Shown in pieces: positions 8,175 to 17,171 of a stretch of DNA of 42,650 nucleotides. The DNA is from Clostridia bacterium (GTDB lineage: Bacteria; Bacillota; Clostridia; Christensenellales; Pumilibacteraceae): positions 1-42,650 of the forward strand of contig JAFXKH010000057.1 of the NCBI GenBank assembly GCA_017531795.1. Reading direction: 5' to 3'. The notes under the pieces are model-generated. The model was not told the origin of the DNA. It did no database searches and worked only from the letters and a program-made list of their open reading frames with translations. The position numbers were made by a program, and so were the translations under genes. Within the stretch, counting starts at the first letter, position 1, and each line of letters starts with the position of its first letter.

Positions 8175-10541
8175 ATGTATAACGTAATAAAAAGAGATGG
8201 CAAAGCGGTATCCTTTGACATTAAAAAGATCAGCTCAGCAATCACACAGGCGTTTGAGGCGTGCAATCGTCAGTACAACCCCGACGTGATTGATTTCCTT
8301 GCGCTGAAAGTTACCGCAGATTTCGAGCCGAAAATCGAAAATCAATCCATCACGGTCGAGAATATTCAAGACAGCGTAGAATCGGTATTGATAAAAGCAG
8401 GCTACGACGACGTATCCAAAGCGTACATTATTTATCGTAGACAGAGGGAAAAGATTCGTAATATCACCGCAACGATGGTGGATTACAAAGCGATCGTTGA
8501 CAATTACCTTAAAATCAACGACTGGCGAGTAAAAGAGAACTCTACCGTTACGTACTCGGTAGGCGGACTTATTCTCAGCAACTCAGGCGCAGTAACCGCC
8601 AACTATTGGCTTTCGGAAATTTACGACGACGAGATTGGTAACGCTCACCGCAACGCGGATATTCATATCCACGATCTTTCTATGCTTACTGGTTATTGCG
8701 CGGGCTGGTCGTTAAAACAGCTTATTCAAGAAGGCTTGGGCGGAGTAGTGGGTAAAATCACTTCATCACCTGCAAAGCATCTTTCCAGCCTTTGCAACCA
8801 GATGGTAAACTTCCTTGGCATAATGCAGAACGAGTGGGCAGGCGCGCAAGCGTTCTCCTCCTTTGATACCTACTTGGCGCCTTTCGTAAAGGTGGATAAT
8901 CTTTCCTATAGCGCGGTAAAGAAGTGTATTGAATCGTTCATTTACGGCGTAAATACACCCAGCCGTTGGGGTACGCAATCTCCGTTCACGAACATTACTC
9001 TTGACTGGGTAGTTCCCAACGACCTTGCAGAACTCAACTGTATAATAGGCGGTAAGGAAGTAGACTTCAAGTATAAGGACTGCCAGAAAGAAATGGATAT
9101 GGTCAACAAAGCCTTTATCGAGATTATGATAGAAGGCGATGCAAACGGTCGTGGCTTCCAATATCCCATACCGACTTACTCCATAACCCGTAACTTCGAC
9201 TGGTCTGAAACCGAAAACAATCGTCTGCTTTTCGAAATGACGTCCAAGTACGGCACGCCTTATTTCTCCAACTATATCAACAGCGATATGGAGCCGAGCG
9301 ACGTAAGAAGTATGTGTTGCAGACTTCGTCTTGACCTTCGCGAACTCCGCAAAAAGTCAGGCGGATTCTTCGGTAGCGGTGAGTCAACGGGTTCGGTAGG
9401 CGTAGTAACTATCAATATGCCCCGTATCGCATACCTTGCGAAAGATGAAGCGGATTTCTATAAGCGTCTTGACAAACTTATGGATATTTCTGCTCGCTCG
9501 CTCAAAGTAAAACGTACGGTTATTACCAAACTTCTTGAAGCAGGGCTCTATCCTTATACCAAGAGATATCTCGGAACGTTCAACAACCACTTCTCAACAA
9601 TTGGACTCGTAGGTATGAACGAAGTAGGTTTGAACGCAAAGTGGCTTCGCGCCAATCTTACGGACAAAAAGGTTCAGGACTTTACCAAAGACGTGCTTAA
9701 TCATATGCGTGAAAGATTGTCCGACTATCAGGTAGAGTACGGCGACCTTTATAACCTTGAAGCAACTCCTGCCGAATCCACTTCGTACAGACTTGCAAAG
9801 CACGACAAGAAGTTCTATCCCGACATTATAACTGCGAGCAAGGACGAGAACGACACGCCTTATTATACCAACAGTTCACATCTACCCGTTGGATATACCG
9901 AAGATATCTTCACGGCTCTTGACGTACAGGACGAACTTCAAACGCTTTACACTTCGGGAACGGTATTCCACGCCTTCCTTGGCGAGAAACTTTCCGACTG
10001 GAAGTCCGCGGCAAATCTCGTAAGGAAAATAGCGGAGAATTACAAACTTCCTTACTATACGCTTTCTCCCACCTATTCGGTATGCAGAAAGCACGGCTAT
10101 CTCGTAGGTGAGCAATACAATTGCCCCGAGTGTGGCGAGCCCACCGAAGTATACAGCCGTATCACGGGATACTACCGTCCGATTCAAAACTGGAACGACG
10201 GAAAGGCGCAAGAGTATAAGGATCGTAAAGTTTACGATATCGGCAATTCCAAACTCACGCACGAAGGTGTGCTTAACCCCGACTGCAACTGCGAAGAAAA
10301 GACCGAAAAAGCGGGTGACGGCGTATGGCTCTTCACGACGGCAACCTGCCCGAACTGTAAAATAGCCTGCTCGCTCCTTGACAAAGCGGGAGTAGCGTAT
10401 GAAAAACTGCTCGCTAACGAACACGCAGACAAGGCGAAAGCGTTTGGCATAAAACAAGCGCCTACGCTCGTAATAGTAAAAGACGGACAGGTAAGCAAAT
10501 ACACGGGCGTATCTGACATCAAAAAAATGCTTAAAGCATAA
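8175..10541 (+). CDS. nrdD: Class III ribonucleotide reductase NrdD fused to a glutaredoxin-like domain
   Basis: The 788-residue protein reduces ribonucleotide triphosphates to dNTPs under anaerobic conditions. Domains in order: an ATP cone (about 1-95, from VIKRDGK), the ten-stranded barrel catalytic domain, a Cys-rich zinc site (VCRKHGYL and CPECG), and the glycyl-radical loop RITGYYRP. About 75 extra C-terminal residues (714-788) form a thioredoxin-fold domain with LFTTATCPNCK (CPNC at about 725-728) and the cis-Pro motif KQAPTLVIVKDG. The frame is open from GTG 8091, but that lies upstream of the promoter, so I chose ATG 8175, which has a GGAGG RBS. The fusion, with trxB 33 nt downstream, suggests reduction by thioredoxin reductase through the attached redoxin instead of formate. 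Confidence 0.92.
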   Translation: MYNVIKRDGKAVSFDIKKISSAITQAFEACNRQYNPDVIDFLALKVTADFEPKIENQSITVENIQDSVESVLIKAGYDDVSKAYIIYRRQREKIRNITATMVDYKAIVDNYLKINDWRVKENSTVTYSVGGLILSNSGAVTANYWLSEIYDDEIGNAHRNADIHIHDLSMLTGYCAGWSLKQLIQEGLGGVVGKITSSPAKHLSSLCNQMVNFLGIMQNEWAGAQAFSSFDTYLAPFVKVDNLSYSAVKKCIESFIYGVNTPSRWGTQSPFTNITLDWVVPNDLAELNCIIGGKEVDFKYKDCQKEMDMVNKAFIEIMIEGDANGRGFQYPIPTYSITRNFDWSETENNRLLFEMTSKYGTPYFSNYINSDMEPSDVRSMCCRLRLDLRELRKKSGGFFGSGESTGSVGVVTINMPRIAYLAKDEADFYKRLDKLMDISARSLKVKRTVITKLLEAGLYPYTKRYLGTFNNHFSTIGLVGMNEVGLNAKWLRANLTDKKVQDFTKDVLNHMRERLSDYQVEYGDLYNLEATPAESTSYRLAKHDKKFYPDIITASKDENDTPYYTNSSHLPVGYTEDIFTALDVQDELQTLYTSGTVFHAFLGEKLSDWKSAANLVRKIAENYKLPYYTLSPTYSVCRKHGYLVGEQYNCPECGEPTEVYSRITGYYRPIQNWNDGKAQEYKDRKVYDIGNSKLTHEGVLNPDCNCEEKTEKAGDGVWLFTTATCPNCKIACSLLDKAGVAYEKLLANEHADKAKAFGIKQAPTLVIVKDGQVSKYTGVSDIKKMLKA

Positions 10542-10574
10542 AACAAAAGCATAACAAAACAAGGGATCATTTAT

Positions 10575-11483
10575 ATGTATGATATTATAATAATCGGCGG
10601 TGGTCCGGCAGGGCTCACCGCCGCCCTCTATTCTTGTAGGGCGAATAAAAAAGTTTTAATAATAGAAAAAGGATCGTTCGGCGGTCAAATAACCTATTCT
10701 CCGAAAGTGGAAAATATCCCCGGTTTTGCAGAAGTGACGGGTAACGAGTTTGCAGAAAAACTCGTTGAGCAAGTGCTTGGGCAAGGCGCGGAAGTGGAAT
10801 GCGCCGAAGTGTTTGAAATCAAAAATGGCAAAGTCAAGACGGTTATCACCGATTCGGGCGAGTTCACCGCAAAGGCGATAATAATCGCAACGGGCGCAAA
10901 GCACCGACTTCTGGGGATTGATAGGGAAGAAGATTTTATCGGCGAAGGAATATCTTTTTGCGCCGTGTGCGACGGAGCGTTTTATGAAGGCAAGACCGTA
11001 GCGGTAATCGGCGGTGGTAACTCTGCCTTGCAAGAAGCGTTGTTGCTTGCCGACCTTGCCGAAAAAGTATACGTCGTACAAAATCTTAACTTTTTGACGG
11101 GAGAAAAGAAGCTTGCGGATAAACTTGCCGAAAAACCCAACGTGCAGACTATTTTCGGTGTGGTTGTGGAAGAAATTCTCGGTGATGATGAACTTCGTGG
11201 CATAAAAATCAAGAATACTTCAAGCGGTGAAATTACAGAACTCGCTCTTGACGGAATGTTCGTTGCAATCGGACTCGTTCCGCAAAACGAAATTTTCAAA
11301 GGCTTGATTGACCTTGACGAAAGAGGTTATATCAAAGCAGACGAGCGTTGTTTTACCAGCGCTGACGGAATATTCGTAGCAGGCGATTGCCGTACGAAAA
11401 CTGTCCGCCAAGTAATCACTGCAGCAGGCGACGGAGCAATTGCATCCATTTCTGCTTGCGAATACGCCGACGAGAACAAATAA
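10575..11483 (+). CDS. trxB: Thioredoxin reductase
   Basis: The 302-residue flavoprotein moves electrons from NADPH through FAD to a redoxin disulfide. It shows the FAD-binding GGGPAGLTAALYSCRA at the N-terminus, the redox-active CAVCDGAF at about 134-141, the NADPH-binding GGGNSALQEA and the C-terminal GIFVAGDCRTK. Length is normal. It starts 33 nt behind nrdD with AAGGGA as RBS, no promoter between, and a terminator after it. It is therefore co-transcribed with nrdD and is the likely electron donor for the fused glutaredoxin-like domain. No separate thioredoxin gene is nearby. Confidence 0.93.
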   Translation: MYDIIIIGGGPAGLTAALYSCRANKKVLIIEKGSFGGQITYSPKVENIPGFAEVTGNEFAEKLVEQVLGQGAEVECAEVFEIKNGKVKTVITDSGEFTAKAIIIATGAKHRLLGIDREEDFIGEGISFCAVCDGAFYEGKTVAVIGGGNSALQEALLLADLAEKVYVVQNLNFLTGEKKLADKLAEKPNVQTIFGVVVEEILGDDELRGIKIKNTSSGEITELALDGMFVAIGLVPQNEIFKGLIDLDERGYIKADERCFTSADGIFVAGDCRTKTVRQVITAAGDGAIASISACEYADENK

Positions 11484-11487
11484 AACA

Positions 11488-11529
11488 AAAGGCTCTACGC
11501 AAAACTATTTTGCGATAGGGCCTTTTTTT
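11488..11529 (+). terminator. Intrinsic terminator after trxB
   Basis: AAAGGCTCTACGCAAAA pairs with TTTTGCGATAGGGCCTTT with small bulges, followed by a run of T. It ends the nrdD-trxB unit. Confidence 0.8.
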
Positions 11530-11626
11530 GCTCTAAAATCTTCTCATTAATATCAGAAAAATAAACGAATAATATTGTAAAGTTCGAAATGGAAGAAGTC
11601 TTAATGGAAATAAACGAACTAAATAA

Positions 11627-11656
11627 AAAATCCACAGGTAAAAACCCGTGGATTTT
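11627..11656 (-). terminator. Intrinsic terminator after the XRE gene
   Basis: AAAATCCAC (11627-11635) pairs with GTGGATTTT (11648-11656). On the reverse strand it is followed by T residues and lies just past the end of the XRE regulator gene. Confidence 0.7.
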
Positions 11657-11664
11657 CATAATGC

Positions 11665-11898
11665 TTAATCCTCAAAATCATTAAAATAATCTTTATCAAA
11701 AAACTCCGATAAAGTTATACCTGCGCCTTGACAAAAGGCTTTAATTGTTGATACTTTAGAACATTTGGTTCTGCCTTTTATCAAGTCGTATATTGCTGAT
11801 GGTGATTTTCCACCGTTTAATGTTGCTCCGCAAATACTCATATTTTTTTCTTTGCAGATTTCCTCAATCCTTTTTATTATTGCACAATTTATATCCAT
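11665..11898 (-). CDS. XRE-family helix-turn-helix regulator
   Basis: The 77-residue protein is a single Cro/C1-type DNA-binding domain with no effector domain. IIKRIEEICKEKNMSICGAT forms the first helices, SPSAIYDLIKGRTKC the recognition region, and STIKAFCQGAGITLSEFFD the closing helices typical of small XRE repressors. Start ATG 11898 has AAGGTG upstream. A TATAAT on the reverse strand (11947-11942) would begin transcription near 11935, inside one of the repeated operator half-sites, so it probably represses itself as well as the divergent SLOG gene. Confidence 0.85.
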   Translation of the reverse strand: MDINCAIIKRIEEICKEKNMSICGATLNGGKSPSAIYDLIKGRTKCSKVSTIKAFCQGAGITLSEFFDKDYFNDFED

Positions 11899-11908
11899 AT
11901 TACACCTT

Positions 11909-12033
11909 CGTGGAACTCCTTATAGGTATTCCACGAAAATTATTATATGAATTATTGAAATTTTTATCTCGTGGAGTTCCACGATATTGACTTTATTGCG
12001 TATTTTAAGTATAATTATTTACGGAATTCCACG
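11909..12033. promoter_or_regulatory. Repeated operators between XRE and SLOG genes
   Basis: The core is a perfect palindrome, CGTGGAGTTCCACG (11970-11983). Half-sites flank it on both sides: CGTGGAACTCC at 11909-11919 and TTCCACG at 11929-11935 beside the XRE start, and ACGGAATTCCACG at 12021-12033 over the SLOG transcription start. The sites are spaced about 48-50 bp apart and cover both divergent promoters, as expected for a small autoregulated repressor. Confidence 0.75.
11987..12015 (+). promoter_or_regulatory. Sigma-A promoter of the SLOG gene
   Basis: TTGACT at 11987-11992, a 17-nt spacer and TATAAT at 12010-12015. The palindromic operator ends 4 nt before the -35 box and another operator covers the start site. 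Confidence 0.85.
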
Positions 12034-12049
12034 AAATAAGGGTAAAAAT

Positions 12050-12550
12050 ATGCAAGCGTGCTTTATAGGCCATAGGAGTATTGAAAAAACGCAGGAAGTA
12101 ATATCTTCCTTAAAAGAAACAGTTATAGCACTTATAAATAAGGGCGTTACATCATTTTTGTTTGGCAGTATGAGCGAATTCGACAACTTATCGTGGGAAG
12201 TTGTTACCGACCTGAAAGAGAAATACCCTTTTATCAAAAGAGTATACGTTAGGTCGGCTTATCAATACATAGACAAAACATACGAAGAATACTTGCTTGA
12301 ATTTTACGAAGAAACATATTTTCCGCATAAATTAGAAAATGCAGGCAAATATTCTTACGTTGAACGAAACTATGAAATGATTGACAAATCTACATATTGC
12401 GTTTTTTATTATAATGAAAACTACGCGCCACAAAAAAAACGTCAATCAAAACACGAGATGTTATTATCATCAGGACGTAATAGTGGAACAAAAATTGCTT
12501 ATAAATACGCTATAAGAAAGAAAAAAGTAATTATCAATGTGCATAAATAG
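12050..12550 (+). CDS. SLOG-like (DUF1273/YpsA-type) nucleotide-binding protein
   Basis: The 166-residue protein has features of the SLOG superfamily (DprA/LOG/YpsA-like Rossmannoid folds). These are an N-terminal CFIGHRSI, a helix and strand ending FLFGSMSEFDNLSWEVV, the segment FIKRVYVRSAYQYID, and a late RNYEMIDKSTYCVFYYNE resembling the family's RN-MID-S signature. SLOG proteins bind or process nucleotide-derived ligands; several are linked to stress or defence modules. The frame runs back to 11987, but that is the -35 box, so I chose ATG 12050 (AAGGG upstream). It diverges from a small XRE regulator and has no effector partner beside it. The ligand is unknown. Confidence 0.7.
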   Translation: MQACFIGHRSIEKTQEVISSLKETVIALINKGVTSFLFGSMSEFDNLSWEVVTDLKEKYPFIKRVYVRSAYQYIDKTYEEYLLEFYEETYFPHKLENAGKYSYVERNYEMIDKSTYCVFYYNENYAPQKKRQSKHEMLLSSGRNSGTKIAYKYAIRKKKVIINVHK

Positions 12551-12600
12551 CAAGAAATTTTCAATAAAACACGACACCGTTTATCGGTGTCTTGTTTTTT

Positions 12601-12924
12601 GGTCGAGGCTCGGGATACTGACCATAAAGGTCAGGTTGCTCGCAAAGAAAAAAATAGAGAAGAGCCATATTCCCGTGCTCGCAAGGCGAACAGGATTTCC
12701 AATCTGTTCGAACCTGTCGCATCAACAAAAACAAGACACCTTTTAGCGGTGTCTTGTTTTTTGGTCGAGGCTTGGGATACTGACCATAAAGGTCAGGTTG
12801 CTCGCAAAGAAAAATGAGAGAGGAGAGCCGTGTTCCCGTGCTCGCAAGACGAACAGGATTTCCAATCTGTTCGAACCTGTCGCCTCAACAAAACAAGACA
12901 CCTTTTAGTGGTGTCTTGTTTTTT
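12601..12924. repeat. Two tandem 162-bp repeats carrying tRNA 3' ends and terminators
   Basis: Units 12601-12762 and 12763-12924 differ at roughly ten positions by eye. Each begins with GGTCGAGGC, which on the reverse strand is GCCTCGACC, the 3' end of the adjacent tRNA-Pro. Each also contains the hairpin CGAACAG-10 nt-CTGTTCG, an internal CTGACC/GGTCAG hairpin, and ends with a terminator hairpin (CAAGACACC/GGTGTCTTG plus T-run). A third terminator copy precedes the array at about 12570-12600. The exact 162-bp period continues into the true tRNA gene (12925). Confidence 0.85.
12892..12923 (-). terminator. Intrinsic terminator of tRNA-Pro
   Basis: AACAAGACACC pairs with GGTGTCTTGTT, flanked by A-runs and T-runs so it can work in both directions. 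It lies immediately after the encoded CCA end of the tRNA. Confidence 0.8.
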
Positions 12925-13000
12925 GGTCGAGGCGACGGGATTCGAACACGCGACCTCTTGGTCCCGAACCAAGCGCGCTACCAAACTGCGCTACGCCTCG
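12924..13000 (-). tRNA. tRNA-Pro (CGG anticodon)
   Basis: The 77-nt reverse-strand gene folds as a cloverleaf. The acceptor is CGAGGCG/CGCCTCG, with A discriminator and encoded CCA. The D stem is GCGC/GCGC and the anticodon arm CTTGG-TTCGGGA-CCAAG gives anticodon CGG (Pro, codon CCG). The T loop is TTCGAAT. The T stem GCGTG/CCCGT holds one mismatch, so function is likely but slightly unusual. It is bordered by two different tandem repeats derived from its own 5' and 3' parts. Confidence 0.88.
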
Positions 13001-13041
13001 GTATAAAAACGGAATATATAAAGCATATAATTTAATCAAGG

Positions 13042-13101
13042 CGAACACGCGACCTCTTGGTCCCGAATTAAGCGCGCTTGCCATGCGCGCGCTACGCCTC
13101 G
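13042..13101 (-). pseudogene. Truncated tRNA-Pro copy 1
   Basis: This copy keeps the acceptor 5' strand, D arm and anticodon region of the neighbouring tRNA-Pro but stops within the T loop (ends CGTGTTCG) and lacks the 3' acceptor strand and CCA. The anticodon stem is broken (CTTAA against CCAAG) and the D loop is altered by 2 extra bases. It is part of a 101-bp unit that also carries the AT-rich tRNA upstream region. Confidence 0.8.
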
Positions 13102-13142
13102 GTATAAAAACGGAATATATAAAGCATATAATTTAATCAAGG

Positions 13143-13202
13143 CGAACACGCGACCTCTTGGTCCCGAATTAAGCGCGCTTGCCATACACGCGCTACGCCT
13201 CG
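13143..13202 (-). pseudogene. Truncated tRNA-Pro copy 2
   Basis: Nearly identical to copy 1 and exactly 101 bp further on, with the same missing 3' end and the same anticodon-stem damage. Shared mutations show that copy 1 and copy 2 arose from each other after the first decayed copy formed. Confidence 0.8.
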
Positions 13203-13239
13203 GTATAAAAACACAATATATAAAGCATATAATAAACAA

Positions 13240-13278
13240 ATATATCGGTCGAGTAAGACTTACTTACGACCGATATAT
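13240..13278. terminator. Strong bidirectional hairpin
   Basis: ATATATCGGTCG (13240-13251) pairs perfectly with CGACCGATATAT (13267-13278), with AGTAAG/CTTACT able to extend the stem inward, and T residues follow. It separates the tRNA array from mscL. Confidence 0.7.
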
Positions 13279-13358
13279 TTTACTTTATTATTATAAAAAA
13301 GTCAACCGTTTGACTATTGTTAATAACAAACAAAAGTCAAATCTTTGCTTCAAAACAA

Positions 13359-13886
13359 TTATTCGTCAACTTTCTTGTTTTGCATAGCGAGAAGATCGCG
13401 AATTTGTTCAAGCAGTTCTTCGGTAGTCGGCTTTGCTTCTTCGGGGATAGGTTCTTCTTGGGGTTTTTCTTCTTCAAGGGGAGGAAGTTTGCCTTCTGCG
13501 CGGAGTTTATCTTCGCGCGCTTTTTTGATATTTTCGGCAATCTTCTGTTGCTTTCTCTGCAATGAAGCAACGACTTTGACGATAATAAAGAGAATAATTG
13601 CGGTGAGCAGGAAAGTGATTATCGCAGAAATAACCGCGCCAAAGTCCAGCAATACGGCTTCTTTAAGTACCGCGCCGTTCGCATCGAGTTCGGCAGGTAT
13701 AAGTACGAGTTGAAGCGCGCTCGTGCCGTCTACGCCGGGTATAGCGTTGATGAGCGGTTTAAGTAGACCGTTTACGAGCGAGTTTACGATAGCCGTAAAC
13801 GCGCTACCTATAATCATACCTACGGCAAGGTTGATTACGTTTCCTTTTGAAATAAACGCCTTGAAATCAGCAAACAATTTTTTCAT
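13359..13886 (-). CDS. mscL: Large-conductance mechanosensitive channel
   Basis: The 175-residue protein forms the pentameric pressure-release pore that saves cells from osmotic downshock. The N-terminus DFKAFISKGNVINLAVGMII and the first membrane helix (Gly- and Ala-rich, about 15-45) are diagnostic. A periplasmic loop and second helix (about 82-108) follow, then the cytoplasmic charged helix QRKQQKIAENIKKAREDK. It is longer than E. coli MscL (136) because of a Pro/Glu-rich linker and an added C-terminal helix (TEELLEQIRDLLAMQ), as in many Firmicutes. The start overlaps the acetyltransferase stop (ATGA), with GGAG just upstream, so the two are translationally coupled. Confidence 0.95.
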   Translation of the reverse strand: MKKLFADFKAFISKGNVINLAVGMIIGSAFTAIVNSLVNGLLKPLINAIPGVDGTSALQLVLIPAELDANGAVLKEAVLLDFGAVISAIITFLLTAIILFIIVKVVASLQRKQQKIAENIKKAREDKLRAEGKLPPLEEEKPQEEPIPEEAKPTTEELLEQIRDLLAMQNKKVDE

Positions 13887-14386
13887 AATGTATTCTCCAT
13901 TTTGTATTGTTTATTTTTCAGAATTTTCTCAAATTGGCTTTTTTGCCTTAAAAAGCCGTTTTTTTCATAAAATTTTTCCGCGCGGGTATTAAACGCCCAA
14001 CAGTTCAACTCAACGGCTACGCACCCTTCGTTCAGCGCAATGCGTTCCGCTTCGTCCATAAGCAGTTGAGCCACTCCTGAACCGCGCGCTGACTCGTCCA
14101 CGCACATGTCGTCAATATACAACCACTTGCGCGCCTTATAAATCTCGTTTTCCTCACGCCGTTCGATTTTATAAATAAGTTCGCCCACCGTTTTATCCCC
14201 GTCTATGGCTACTAACGCCATATACTCACCGCCGAGTAAAAGCGCTTTTACGCCTTCTTCGTCGTGCTTAACCATGTTCGGCGTATACATATCGGGACGT
14301 GCGCGCCAATGCACTTCGCCCACGCTGACGAGCAATCTTGCAATTTCCTTGGCGTCGTTTTCAACCGCTTTTCTGATGATAGTCAT
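13883..14386 (-). CDS. GNAT family N-acetyltransferase
   Basis: The 167-residue single-domain protein has the GNAT fold: MTIIRKAVENDAKEIARLL at the start, the acetyl-CoA loop DESARGSGVAQLLMDEAE in the middle, and the strand VELNCWAFNTRAEKFYEKNGF near the end. The donor is acetyl-CoA; the acceptor (protein N-terminus or small amine) cannot be told. I chose ATG 14386, which has an AAAGGAA RBS, over upstream frame extension. It is the first gene of a two-gene unit with mscL and ends in TGA. Confidence 0.85.
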   Translation of the reverse strand: MTIIRKAVENDAKEIARLLVSVGEVHWRARPDMYTPNMVKHDEEGVKALLLGGEYMALVAIDGDKTVGELIYKIERREENEIYKARKWLYIDDMCVDESARGSGVAQLLMDEAERIALNEGCVAVELNCWAFNTRAEKFYEKNGFLRQKSQFEKILKNKQYKMENTL

Positions 14387-14454
14387 ACCTGATAATTCCT
14401 TTCGTGAATAATTATAGCACATTGTAATCGGTCAATCAAGTAAAAATACGAAAT

Positions 14455-14489
14455 AAAAAACTCCCGAATGATATCAATCGGAAGTTTTT
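14455..14489 (-). terminator. Intrinsic terminator after gdhA
   Basis: On the reverse strand, AAAACTTCCGA pairs with TCGGGAGTTTT (one G-U), followed by a T-run, 15 nt after the gdhA stop. Confidence 0.8.
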
Positions 14490-14503
14490 ATTAAACGTTT
14501 AAT

Positions 14504-15901
<1,398 letters not shown>

Positions 15902-15917
15902 TCACACCTTAAGGAAT

Positions 15918-15947
15918 ATTATATCACAACTTTTTTTTCAATATCAA
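15918..15947 (-). promoter_or_regulatory. Sigma-A promoter of gdhA
   Basis: On the reverse strand, TTGATA (15947-15942), an 18-nt spacer and TATAAT (15923-15918), giving a leader of about 60 nt. No known riboswitch was recognised in the leader. Confidence 0.7.
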
Positions 15948-16031
15948 GCGTATGAATAATTTTTTTTATAAATTTTCACACTTTTTATGACTTTTTCAAA
16001 ACTTACCGTTGCTATAAATGCGATTCGTTAA

Positions 16032-17075
16032 TTATTCAATATCGCGCGCATTTTTGCAAATGATATCAAAGACCATTTTCGTGCCGTCAAATTGTCCGTT
16101 TCGCAACGCTTTCACGATATCACGGGATTGGTTTTCCAGGCGCGTGACACTTTCAAGCAGTTTGCCTTTCGCATTATTTTGCGATAGCGTGAGAGCCCAG
16201 CCTTTCTGCGCGAAAAACTCAGCGTTACAGACCTGATCTCCACGGCTTGCGCCTTTGGGCAAGGGCAGAATAAGCATAGGCTTTTTGAGTGATGCAAGTT
16301 CAAACAGGCAGTTACCTCCACCGCGAGTGACGGCAAGATCGCAAGCGGAAAAATAATCGTTAATTTCATTAGTGAACTCAATCGGATAATATCCTTTTTT
16401 TCGCTTTGCGCCGTTTCCTTTGCCACGCAAGTGAATAACGTCGTAAACTTTGACGAGTTCGTCTATTTCTTCGTCCACGAGTTCGTTGATTGCAACTGCG
16501 CCCAGACTTCCGCCGACCACGAGAAGGATTTTTCGCGTGCCTGAAAAACCGCACTTTTCAAGCGCGCGTCGTCTGTCCCCAAGGTATATTTCGCGCCGAA
16601 TAGGACTACCCGTATGCGTGATTATTTTACCGCCGACGTTGGGCAGAGGAAAAGAAGATCATACGGCACGCGCGCGCCTTAAAGCAATACGGTTAGCTAG
16701 CCCCATTGAAGTATCGCTCTCGTGCAGAACGAGAGGAACGTCTTTGCAAGCGAGCGAAACGGGAAGAGAAACATAACCGCCTTTGGAAAAAACCACGGAA
16801 GGCTTGATTTCTTCGAGTAATTTTCGGGCAGTCTTGACTGCTTTACGCAGTTTGCAGGGCAGGGATAATATCTTCCACGGCTTGTTGCGTTCCAGCCTTG
16901 GGCAATCCAAGCCGTGATAAATGACACCCGCGCCTTTGGTGAGTTCTTTTTCCATACCCTCGCGCCTGCCGAAAAAATGTATCTCACCGAACTTTTCTTT
17001 GAGAAAGGGAAGCAAGGCGAGTATGGGAGTTATATGACCGGCAGTACCACCGCCCGAAACAATTATTTTTTGCAT
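16032..17075 (-). pseudogene. murG: murG with one in-frame TGA
   Basis: The gene encodes the transferase that adds GlcNAc to lipid I to make lipid II at the cytoplasmic membrane. The N-terminal half has VSGGGTAGHITPILAL and SVVFSKGGYVSLPVSLA; the C-terminal half has VVGGSLGAVAINELV and AVTRGGGNCLFELASL. Both halves lie in the same frame, separated only by TGA at 16661-16659 and 46 further sense codons that match the family (SSFPLPNVGGKII, then TGSPIRREIYLG). Without the TGA the product is 347 residues, normal for MurG. Family members often have Cys or a similar residue at this point, so TGC/TGT to TGA is the simplest change. I chose ATG 17075 (AAGAGG RBS) over TTG 17081. It stands alone, outside any dcw cluster. 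Confidence 0.85.
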
Positions 17076-17103
17076 TGACAAAACCTCTTATATGTGATAT
17101 ATT
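17075..17103 (+). promoter_or_regulatory. Sigma-A promoter of glpK
   Basis: TTGACA at 17075-17080, a 17-nt spacer and TATATT at 17098-17103. The -35 box overlaps the divergent murG start codon, so the two genes share a compact control region. Confidence 0.75.
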
Positions 17104-17171
17104 ATATATGAAAGAGCAAAAATATGCGTTATGAATAGTCTTTTTGATTATTTCTCGCGCAAAGAGGTATT

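Noticed and set aside
12601..12924. A further tRNA gene inside the 162-bp unit (TTCGAAC motif, CTGAC anticodon-like arm)
   Set aside because: The TTCGAAC has no matching T stem, and the anticodon-like loop lacks a correct position 37; no cloverleaf can be built.
12587..13239. Several short open frames across the tRNA region on both strands
   Set aside because: They translate repeat and tRNA sequence and repeat with the 162-bp and 101-bp periods; no RBS supports them.
16659..16661. TGA in murG read as selenocysteine or tryptophan
   Set aside because: MurG is not a selenoprotein and no SECIS-like element was noticed, and TGA is used as a normal stop in nrdG and the acetyltransferase gene.
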